Shown here: piece after piece, positions 45,837 to 56,600 of the stretch
Numbering within the stretch: the stretch's first letter is position 1
Layout of the letters: the number at the start of each line of letters is the position of its first letter
NCBI GenBank assembly: GCA_933207985.1
Contig: OW240917.1
Coordinates: forward strand, 247,913,189-247,977,188
From: Pelobates cultripes
Taxonomy: Eukaryota > Chordata > Amphibia > Anura > Pelobatidae
Length of the DNA: 64,000 nt
Direction of reading: 5' to 3'
The notes under the pieces: model-generated
The model's input: the letters and a program-made list of their open reading frames with translations, nothing else
Databases searched by the model: none
What the model was told of the DNA's origin: nothing
Made by a program: the position numbers and the translations under genes

Positions 45837-47417
45837 CACTGCTCAAAAAAATAAAGGGAACACAAAAATAACACATCCTAGATCTGTATGAATTAAATAT
45901 TCTTCTGAAATAATTTGTTCTTTACATAGTTCAATGTGCTGACAACAAAATCACACAAAAATTAAAAAATGGAAATCAAATTTTTCAACCCATGGAGGTC
46001 TGGATTTGGAGTCACACTCAAAATTAAAGTGGAAAAACACACTACAGGCTGATCCAACTTTGATGTAATGTCCTTAAAACAAGTCAAAATGAGGCTCAGT
46101 AGTGTGTGTGGCCTCCACGTGCCTGTATGACCTCCCTACAACGCCTGTGCATGCTCCTGATGAGGTGGCAGATGGTCTCCTGAGGGATCTCCTCCCAGAC
46201 CTGGACTAAAGCATCTGCCAACTCCTGGACAGTCTGTGGTGCAACGTGACGTTGGTGGATGGAGCGAGACATGATGTCCCAGATGTGCTCAATTGGATTC
46301 AGGTCTGGGGAACGGGTGGGCCAGTCCATAGCATCAATGCCTTTGTCTTGCAGGAACTGCTGACACACTCCAGCCACATGAGGTCTAGCATTGTCTTGCA
46401 TTAGGAGGAACCCAGGGCCAACAGCACCAGCATATGGTCTCACAAGGGGTCTGAGGATCTCATCTCGGTACCTAATGGCAGTCAGGCTACCTCTGGCGAG
46501 CACATGGAGGGCTGTGCGGCCCCCCAAAGAAATGCCACCCCACACCATTACTGACCCACTGCCAAACCGGTCATGCTGGAGGATGTTGCAGGCATCAGAA
46601 CATTCTCCACGGCGTCTCCAGACTCTGTCACGTCTGTCACATGTGCTCAGTGTGAACCTGCTTTCATCTGTGAAGAGCACAGGGCGCCAGTGGCGAATTT
46701 TCCGATCTTGGTGTTCTCTGGCAAATGCCAAACGTCCTGCACGGTGTTGGGCTGTAAGCACAACCCCCACCTGTGGACGTCGGGCCCTCATACCACCCTT
46801 ATGGAGTCTGTTTCTGACTGTTTAAGCAGACACATGCACATTTGTGGCCTGCTGGAGGTCATTTTACAGGGCTCTGGCAGTGCCCCTCCTGTTCCTCCTT
46901 GAACAAAGGCGGAGGTAGCGGTTCTGCTGCTGGGTTGTTGCCCTCCTACGGCCTCCTCCACGTCTCCTGATGTACTGGCCTGTCTCCTGGTAGTGCTTCC
47001 ATGCTCTGGACCCTACGCTGACAGACACAGCAAACCTTCTTGCCACAGCTCGCATTGATGTGCCATCCTGGATGAGCTGCACTACCTCAGTCACTTGTGT
47101 GGGTTGTGGACTCCATCTCATGCTACCACTAGAGTGAAAGCACCGCCAGCATTCAAAAGTGACCAAAACATCAGCCAGGAAGCATGGGAACTGAGAAGTG
47201 GTCTGTGGTCACCACCTGCAGAACCACTCCTTTATTGGGGGTGTCTTGCTAATTGCCTTTAATTTCTACCTGTTGTCTATCCCATTTGCACAACAGCATG
47301 TGAAATTGATCGTCACTCAGTGTTGCTCCTAAGTGGACAGTTTGATTTCACAGAAGTGTGATTGACTTGGAGTTACATTGTGTTGTTTAAGTGTTCCCTT
47401 TATTTTGTTGAGCAGTG
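45837..47417 (-). mobile_element. Tc1/mariner-like DNA transposon, 1.58 kb, near-intact
   Basis: Inverted termini CACTGCTCAA(A/C)AAAATAAA and TTTATTTTGTTGAGCAGTG bound the element; TA is present on the right (47418-47419) and mutated to AA on the left. The interior carries one transposase gene on the minus strand with two stops. Inserted upstream of HELZ2. Confidence 0.92.
46096..47166 (-). pseudogene. Tc1-like transposase with two nonsense codons
   Basis: One continuous minus-strand frame of about 357 codons is interrupted only by two TAA codons about 14 codons apart (near 46866 and 46825), both where CAA would be expected. The N-terminal part has a helix-turn-helix DNA-binding region ([13 protein letters not shown]). 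The DDE catalytic set is present: FTDESRF, MQDNARPH and PNPIEHIWD-type NPIEHIWD, spaced as in DD34E. The enzyme would cut and paste at TA sites. As it stands it is inactive. Confidence 0.9.
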
Positions 47418-47750
47418 TAGTATCTTAGAGTCTTTTCGACTTTAGCAGGTTAGGTTTATAGGCCTGTGGTTGACGTTTCCAGCTTGTGGCTGGCGTGAAT
47501 TGTAGTCGTATACATATTGTTGTTCTTTCCAGAACAATACTTAAAGAAAATTGCTTTTTTTATAGTTTCCTAAGACACAGCAAATGTCAGTAGCAAGCAG
47601 ACACCTTTTTAAATGGAGTCTCTCATTCTCGTCTGTAGGTTATGTGTTCGTATAGCATAAACTCATACCCGGCAGGGAATCATGGGATAAGTTGTTTATA
47701 CACACCTCCCCCTGTCCCACTTCCCCCACTGCCCCACTACGACGTTTAAA
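47418..47750. other. Short unique stretch
   Basis: No feature recognised. Confidence 0.4.
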
Positions 47751-48175
47751 GGTTACAAAGTTTAAAACTCGCTGAAAATATATATGTTTGAAGAGTGTAT
47801 CCTCTTTTTTTAATTTTGCAAAAAGTGCAGATTTCAATAGAAATTGGCACTTTTATGAATTAACTATGTTACACCTCTCTGGCTTTCAAGCAGACAACTG
47901 TTACTGTTACTTCCTGGATTGGTTAGCTCAGTGGTGCTAAACCCAAGAGGCAGCAACTGCCCAGAGTAGCTGCCTTGCAAAGACTTCTCATTGAGCTTCA
48001 TTGGGAAGTGTGTGATTGGACAGTCACATAAAATCTGGGTGGTTTTAGAAGGGGATACGCTGTTTTTAGAAATACCTGCAATGAAAAACAATACATAATT
48101 AAATAAATGCAATTTCTTTTTTGGGGGAGAATTTATTTTGTATTTAGGCAGTGGCGTGTCACTTTAAACAAACAT
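47750..48175. mobile_element. MITE related to 13625-14053
   Basis: Shares GTGTGATTGGACAG, TTGCAAAGACTT and CAATGAAAAACA with the copy at 13625 and ends GTGTCACTTTAA. Left end is not defined. Confidence 0.45.
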
Positions 48176-48234
48176 TCAAGAAAGCAGATCAATTCAAAGA
48201 TGATAAATATATATAACTCCTAACTCAGCTCTAA

Positions 48235-48449
48235 ACCGGGCAACTGCAGAGGGCGGAGACACTGAATGGCAGTGCTGCCCCAGGAAGCACCTCTAGCAGC
48301 CATCTGAGGATAGGCCAGTGGAGTTATCCCTTGGCTGTAATGTAAACACTGCATTTTCTTTGCAAAAAACTGTGTTTACTGCAAAATTCTACTCATCAGG
48401 ACAAATACAATAAGCTGTAATTGTTCTAATCACTATAATGTCCCTTTAA
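48235..48449. mobile_element. 3' half of a T2-like MITE (subfamily D)
   Basis: CCAGGAAGCACCTCTAG, AATAAGCTGTAATTGTTCT and CACTATAATGTCCCTTTAA match the right half of copy D (4885-5321). Left half absent. Confidence 0.6.
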
Positions 48450-48562
48450 ATACTCTACAGGTTTCAATGTATATTCTACACAGGTTATATTTTTTCAGTC
48501 ACAAAATAAGCGTTGCGGCCTGTTTTAGTAAACAATCAGATAAGCGAACTGGTTCTGTTTAA

Positions 48563-49165
48563 TGTCCTATTAATGAGCACTAAAGGTCTATGTGTACTGA
48601 GCCGGTCACACTATGCTGGGATAGTCTGTGTGCTTCCTATACAGTCCTATTAATGAGCGCTAGAGGTCTCTGTGTACTGAGATGGTCACACTATGCTGGG
48701 ATAGTCCGTGTGCTTTCTATACAGTCCTATTAATGAGCGCTAGAGGTCTATGTGTACTAAGCCGGTCACACTATGCTGAGATAGTCTGTGTGCTTCCTAT
48801 ACAGTCCTATTAATGAGCGCTAGAGGTCTCTGTGTACCGAGATGGTCACACTACGCTGGGATAGTCTGTGTGCTTTCTATACAGTCCTATTAATAAGCGC
48901 TAGAGGTCTATGTGTACCGAACCGGTCACACCATGCTGGTATAGTCTGAGTGCTTTCTATACAGTCCTATTAATGAGATCTAGAGGTCTCTGTGTACTGA
49001 AACGGTCACACTATGCTGGCATAGTCCGGGTGCTTTCTATACAGTCCTATTAATGAGCGCTAGAGGTCTGTGTACTGAGCCAGTCACACTATGCTGGTAT
49101 AGTCCGTGTGCTTTCTATACAGTCCTATTGATGAGCGCTAGAGGTCTGTGTGTACTGAGCCAGGC
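48563..49165. repeat. Tandem repeat, 80-bp units
   Basis: TCCTATTAATGAGCGCTAGA recurs every 80 bp from 48563, about 7.5 copies with few differences. It ends about 95 bp before the HELZ2 acceptor at 49262. Confidence 0.94.
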
Positions 49166-49262
49166 CTATGTGTACTGAGCCACTACACTGGGATTTTCAA
49201 ACAAATGATCACATAACAATCACTGTAGTGTTTCTAATTCCTGATCTCTCTTATTACTTTAG

Positions 49263-50211
49263 GACCAGTGATGGGACAGTTCTCTGGTCCAGAGATTGCT
49301 AATTTGTCCCAGCTTCAGGAGAAGGTAGAGCTTCGACTTGCTTGCGAGATCTGCAGTAAAAGGGAAAATGAAATCACTTTCGTTCTGCGACTCTCCAAGC
49401 ACAGCTGTAAATGCCAAGTACTGCTTGCCAGGCTAAGGAATGGGCAGAATGGGGGGCACTGGCACGAGGTTAGAGTCCGTCCTACTTTTCCAGTGCCAGC
49501 CCGCTATGCAGTTTGTTGGCACTACCAACCAAACAAAGGATGCATCAAGCATTCTCAAAATTGTACCTTTGCCTGGAGTGAAGAGGAAATTGAAGTTTGG
49601 GCCTTTGAGAAAACATGTAAACTAGACAGGAACCAGCTTCAAGGTATGTTGATGCCCACCCCCTACACTGGTGCTGCTCCTGCTAAAGATTTGAATGGCA
49701 TCTTGGAAAAGTTCGGAGGGCATTTTCAGGAAGTGTGTGAGCAATGTTTTTACCAAAGCCCTCAGAAGATCACCAACTACCGGCATTGCCAGACTCACCC
49801 TCGCGGCGTACCCCTCCTTGCACATATTGTGACTGGTGAAAGCAGGACAATATGTCACGCAGTCCACCCATTGCCCCGTCAGCAAACCATTCACCTGTGC
49901 CACCAATCATCACGTGGAATCCTGTGCCGAGTGGAAGGTGGGCATTGCCCGCATGCTCACAGCGAGGTAGAGCTAGCGGTATGGAAGGCGGAGAAAGATG
50001 ATGGGCTCAGTCGTGGGAATATTGTGCAGCAATTGGAGCAAAATGAGGGTTTTTACTGTCGCTTGTGCCTTGTCACTGCCCCGACACAGGAAAGCTTCGA
50101 AATGCATTGCTCTACGCCAGAACACAGGCGTATGATGGAAGATGACACTCTGACTGTGTGGAATCATCGCAAACCACCTACTGACATTAACGACTTCACC
50201 CTCTGTGAAAG
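49263..50211 (+). CDS. HELZ2: HELZ2 exon with N-terminal zinc fingers
   Basis: Acceptor TTTAG at 49262; ATG at 49271. It encodes a CxxC...HxC motif near residue 26, a CCCH-like finger at 85-102 with C-x8-C-x6-C-x3-W (Trp where His is expected), an intact C-x8-C-x6-C-x3-H finger starting near 210, and a C2H2 finger C-x2-C-x12-H-x5-H near 280-303. The last codons (FTLCER) begin a further CCCH finger completed by the next exon. Donor GTAATC at 50212. Confidence 0.92.
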
Positions 50212-53200
50212 GTAATCAGAGAGCGTTCCAGTGACCCTGTTTGTCTGTCCCCATCCTGTACACAGTGACCCTGTCTGTGTTTCTGTTCCTCTCTTGCACA
50301 CAGTGATTCCCTCTCCTGTACACAGTGACCCAGTCAGTCTGTTCCCCTCCTGTACACAGTGACCCTGTCTGTCCATCCCTCTCTTGCACACAATGACCCT
50401 GTCTGTCGGTCCCCATCCTGTACACAGTGACCCTGTCTGTCTGTCCCTATCCTGCTCACAGTGATCCTGTCTGTCTTTACCCATCCTGTACACAATGACC
50501 CTGTCTGTCCATCCCCATCCTGTACACAGTGACCCATTCTGTCTGTCCCTCTCCTGTTCCCTGTCTGTCTGTCCCCATTTTGTACACAGTGACCCTGTCT
50601 GTCCGTCCCCATCCTGTACACAGTGACCCTGTCTCTTTGTCTCCATCCTGTACACACTGAGCCTGTCTGTCTGTCCCTCTCCTGTACACAGTGACTCTGA
50701 TTGTCTGTCCTCATCCTGTACACAGTGACACTCTCTGTCTGTCCCCATCCTGCTCACAGTGACCCTGTCTGTCTTTACCCATCCTGTACACAGTGACCCA
50801 GTCAGTCTGTTCCCCTCCTGTATACAGTGACCCTGTCTGTCCATGCCTCTCTTGCACACAATGACCCTGTCTGTCGGTCCCCATCCTGTACACAATGACC
50901 CTGTCTGTCGCTCTCCTGTACACAGTGGCCATGTCTTGTCTGCCCCCATCCTGTACATAGTGACCCTGTCTATCCATCCCCATCCTGTACACAGTGGCCC
51001 TGTCTGTCTGTGGCTCTCCTGTACACAGTGACCCTGTCTGTCTGTCCCTCTCCTGCTCACAGTGACCCTGTCTGTGTTCACCCATCCTGTACACAGTGAC
51101 CCCGTCTGTCCGTCCCCATCCTGTACACAGTGACCCTGTCTGTCTGTCCCTCTCCTGTACACAGTGACCGTGTCTGTCTGTTCCCCTTCTGTACACAGTG
51201 ACCTTGTCTGTCTGTTTCTTGTGTTTCTGAGTACACTATGACTGTGTATGTTTGTGTCTATGCAGTCCGTTGTCCTGTGTTTTTGGGACCGGCTGTCCTA
51301 AAGCCCACAGCAAGGAGGAGCTGGAGGAATGGATGCTGAGAATGAAGGTCAGCAAGAGGAACAAGCAAGTGGTGGAGGTGGAGGGACTGCAGTCTTACCA
51401 AAATAGACTGATCGAGGAATACAGGCTGGACGATGAGACAGTGAGTTCTTTAACAATGATATCATAAGGGTCAATGAGAAACACTTGCTGTCTGTTTTGC
51501 ACATTGTAACCAGAGAATGATGTCAGTATGAGCGACAACCCCTATCATACTTGCATTACTGAACATCACGGTCTCCCAGCATGGAGGGGGGGGGGAGGTC
51601 TGGGCCCTACTAAAGTGGCTCTTTTGGAGACAGAAACAATGTGAAAGAAAGGGCATACACAAACTCATTGACAGCCACAGCCTATCACTCTCACTCACCC
51701 ACTCGCTCACATGGGTATATCTACACACATTCCCAACAGGGGGTCATTGTGAAAAATAATGCATTGCAGAACCTGGGTGCATTGGTGTCTGCAACGTAGC
51801 TGACTTAGGACAAGATAATTTAATAACCTACCAGACACCAGGGCGCCTAGAAATAATAACCAGAAAACGACATGTTCTCCTACAGTTACCTCCAAGTTTC
51901 TTACGTCCCCAGATAGCTCTGAACAAGGAGTATAAACAATGTGAAAAGATCAGATTTAGAGTCCCAGTCATTGTTAATCACTTCTGGACCCCCGGGGAAG
52001 GGAGCTCCCCTAAGTCCTTAGTGTCGCTAGACACCTCATAAACTCCTTGATCTCCCTTCCAAAAAGTGCTCTGTTTGGTGGTCCTGGAGCCGAAAGCAAC
52101 CTTCGATGAAGTTTGACCAGACTGCAATACTCCCACAATCCGAGTCACAGTTCCAAAATTTTTGGGGTAGCTCCCGGTCGGGCTTCCTGCACCTGAGAGA
52201 GCCTTTTGCGAATCCCTGAGAGTTTTGGGGTGGGTGTTTTGGTTCTCTAGCTGGGAGGCAAAGCAGGGAAGGGTACAAATAATACGAATAATATATATAT
52301 AAAACAAGGTGCACACCAGAAAGTGGAAGGATATGGGACTATATACAATATTACCCTTAAAAGAAAATTGTATGAAGACTCCTTAAATCTTCAGCATAAA
52401 TATAAGAAATATACAATTTAGAAAAAAATATAATAAAATAGTGCAGATCTGTAGGCCAAGTGGAACGCTGATGGTTTTATTGCACACACAAGATATAACT
52501 TGATTGTAAGCTCATAATGGTGTCTTGAAACGATGTAGCCTTTAAGGGTTCTCTCTTATTTCATATATACATGGGAAAGAGAGGGAGAACATAGAAATAT
52601 AGTGTGCCAGTATAAAGATAAAACCACCTTTTATTTATATTGGTTGGTACCATGAAAATGAGCTTGTTTGTGGAGGAAGTTGCCAGTTGTTAAAAGTGAC
52701 CGTGTAATCTGTCATTCCCACTGTCATTATAACTGACACATACACACACTCACACTCCAATTCTTATGAAGTTATTGGGCATTCGGAGTGAATTTCTCAT
52801 TTTACTACAAAATAGACAAACTGCAAAAGAAAATCTGTTTTGTTTTCAGTTCAGGTATCTAAGCCTACAATTTGAAAATTACTTTGAATTCAAAAGAATT
52901 CACACTTTGGCATTTTAGTGTCACATTACCAGTGGCAATATTTAGACACCCATCAAATGCAATATTTAGACACCCATCAAATGCCACTTTCACACGATCG
53001 CACCATTTATAACTCGATGTCAGTTCAGTCCCACATACTGATCCATGACTTGTTACTTCCTTTTCAGCTGTCAGAATATGTTGAAGGGGCTAGAATTTCC
53101 TGTGACCGATCCCTAGACCTCCACATCCCCGAAAAACCAGTTACAACAACGTGGACATTTACTGTACATTCAAAGGTAAGGAATGGAATGTGTTGACACA

Positions 53201-53570
53201 AATACCACGACTATAGAATGTATAAATGTGAAGAATGGATGGCTCCAAACACCAGTGATGGTTAATTATTGAACTCTCACAATGTGTTTCCGCTTCCCTA
53301 ACATCATGCTTCCTCTTTAACCTACCATATAGTTTTTTCTATTCCCCTCATCCTGTGCTATCTTCATCTTTTCCCCTTCCCCTCTCTCATTCCATGCTTT
53401 ATTTTCCCTATTCAAGCACGATTTTTCCCTTTCTTTTCAGGATTTCCCCCATCTCCTCCAACCCTCTCCAATTCTCTTTCCAAGGTTTTCTTATTTCACT
53501 GTCCTCCGAGTCTTCCCTACTCTCTTCACCTGTCCTTCTCCTCTCCTTTTAAATTTTTTTCACCAACCTT

Positions 53571-53602
<32 letters not shown>

Positions 53603-56600
53603 CTGTCTGTGTGTGTATCTCTCTTTTAGATCAGTTTGATGTTCCTACATATCATAGAATGTCCAAGCCATCAACTTGCTAGTTTTCTTTTTCAGATGTC
53701 TCTCGTGCATGTGGCTCTGTTGAAGAGAGATCCCGGAGTTTCCTTCTCATTGTTGGCACCTGATCTCCCGGAATCTTGTCATTATGCACAGGGTTGCAGC
53801 TTCCAAGCTGAGGCACCTCGGCTCCAGTATACCATCAAAGTGCTTGCAGAGGGATCAGTATTTGGGCTTTTTGAACAGTGGTTGGTTTTAGACTTTGGAG
53901 AGCGTCCAGCTTTACTGAAGAAGATCTTTCTGAAGATTGGGGGCCATGATATAGCACCGGTTTCCCAAAACAATGCCTCTCATCAAGAGATAAATTCACT
54001 TCCAACCTCTGAACGGTGGTATGCGGACACAAAGCTGTGTGTCCCGTGCAAGGAGAGGACACAGGAGGAGAAAAGTCTCATGGACCTTTACAAACCACCA
54101 AAGATACTAAATCAACAGCACATGTCAACAAACAAAAACTCACTCACAACTGAAAACTACAGAAGATATATTCATGAGTGGCTACTCCAGGAAGAGGCAG
54201 CTAGGGAACAAGTGATAAGCCGGTGAGAGAAGGAGAGACTCAATTTCTTTTGTAGTTAAAAGACAGTAGACATTACAACCATTTCATCATATTGAATTGG
54301 TTATATAGTGCCTGGAGTCCTCCAGCTCGTTCCCTCCATTCAGTGTTTACCCATGTTCAAGCAGCTTACCACTGAATGAGGGTCCCTGGCCAACCACAGA
54401 CTGGCCCCAACTGGAGGTGTGGTTAAGGCAGAGATTACACACTTTCTTCTAGCCGTACCAATTTATAACAGCAATGTGCACTGTGATAGACTGAAAGCAG
54501 CCAGCTGACACTCTCAGCCAATCACAGCCATTCATTGCTGTTTAGGCTAATACTTCCTCATTAGTCCACGCCACGCCACGCTGGTCTTGCCAGGTCTGTA
54601 CCCACCTGGCTCCGCCTCCATGGCTGAGATAAGAAATCTTGATGATCTCAGCTAATCCAGTGCTTTTCCGTAGGAAAGCATTGGGAGGCTATTGCACATG
54701 CGCGGGAAAACGCTGTACTGTGCCACTCAGCATCACTTTATAGAGATGCATTAAATCAATGCATCTCTATGGGGAATCCCATCCAAAAGGGCAGAACAGA
54801 TCCAAAATGCAGGCCGGCACTCTCTGCACGAGAGATACAGCAACCCCAGACATTCATTTCATCCATGTTAGGCATCGTCAGTGCGGTATAGCCGATATCC
54901 TTCCAGGCACCGTGAGCAAGGGGTCCAGTTTCAGTTCAGAATTAAACCGTCTTGCCCTTGTGTACCCAATAAGGAGTATTACCCAGTGTTCCATTCAGTG
55001 TAAAAGTAGTGGATAAATAGGGTGAATAAGTTCACTGGTTGTTTATATTTAGCCTCCGCCATACATTTTACTGGGATCAAATCTGATTTATTAAGGACCT
55101 TGAAGAATGTTTTGCACAAAAAAAATCACAATAAAACAAAAGGTGGTGATTGAATTTCTATCAAACTGATTCATTTCATTGGTTACTGGAATATACTAAA
55201 AATAATCTTTTAGAACTGTTTTGGAGGCCCTGTCTCATAATGTATTAATATATGTTTTTGAGTGTTTTTTTTTTTCGTTCCTCTCTCCAGGCTGAACATG
55301 AAGGTCCCTGTATCTCTAAGTAAGATGGTGACAACCTTGCAGGGCATGTGGTTTCCTCACATTGGTGGGTTGTGTGCAGAAGTTTTTCTCCCGAAAGGCA
55401 TGACAAAAGACACAGAAGAAGGATACTTACTCAGTAGGTCTGTGAATACAGCTCTATTGGCCCCTTGCCCACAGCAAGATGATAAGGTGTATGAAGTGCT
55501 TGTAGTTAGTAGTGTTGATCTAGAGAGCAGCATTTTGCTTGAGATACCAGAGCGTTGCTGTAGAGAGTTGGCCATTGAGGAAAGAACATCCCCCTTGATG
55601 GAGATCCAATTCCAGATGGATCGGTGGAATTTCTGCTTGTACCACAAGGCAGTGGACCTGCTGCAGGATGAGAAGCTTGTGCTACCAGAACTGGCCAACT
55701 GTTCGCTTCCCACATTCAAGGGTTCACTGTCATGGGGAAACTCTAAACAACAAATGGCTGCATCTTATATCATAGGATCTGTGCCAGAAGGAAAGCTGGT
55801 GGCTCCTCTTCTTATCTACGGACCCTTTGGAACTGGGAAAACCTATACAATGGCCAAGTCAGCTTTGGAGGTAATCAAGCAAGACAACACCCGAGTGCTG
55901 ATCTGTACTCATAATAACAGGTACTATTGACATGTATTACATTAAAATAATTCCCAACATTCCAAAAAACATTTTCTCACCTCTACTTGTATTTGGTTTG
56001 TATTTGTAGTGTTGCTGATCTTTACATTCGAGAACATTTCCATCCTCATGTGATGTCAGGTCATTCAGACGCCACCCCTCTCAGAGTGAAGTATAAGCTA
56101 AGCAACATAAGGAGGACTGATCCTATCACACTGCAGTACTGTGCTTTAAAAGAAGATGGTTTATCTTTTATCTCACCCCATCGAAAAGACCTAGATCAAC
56201 ATCGTATCATCGTGGTGACTGCTGAAACCTCCCGTGACCTAGAGGTGCCCCGTGGATACTTCAGCCACATATTTCTAGACGAGGCGGCTCAGATGCTGGA
56301 GAGTGAGGCTCTAATTCCCTTAGCACTGGCCAATAACTGGACCCGCATCATCATGGCTGGAGATCATATGCAGGAATCTCCAAGACTTTTTTCCCAAAAA
56401 CACACCGACTGCCATGAACAGCATGACCTGCTCACACGTCTCTTCTCCTTTTACCAGAGACATGATTGTCCTGCAGCAAAAGGTGCACGTATTGTCTTCC
56501 ACCAAAACTATCGTTCTGTTCCCGAGATCATCTCCTTTATTTCCCGATGCTTTTATGTTGGCCGAGGTGATTCTATAGATGCCTGTGCCAATGATACAGA

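Noticed and set aside
46391..46902. + strand open frames of 109-144 codons
   Set aside because: Shadow of the minus-strand Tc1 transposase.
48563..49165. Regular 80-bp repeats as a CRISPR array
   Set aside because: Whole unit is repeated without unique spacers, and the genome is a vertebrate's. The same holds for the other arrays.
50164..51196. Minus-strand open frames up to 332 codons
   Set aside because: They follow the 34-bp array that fills a HELZ2 intron.
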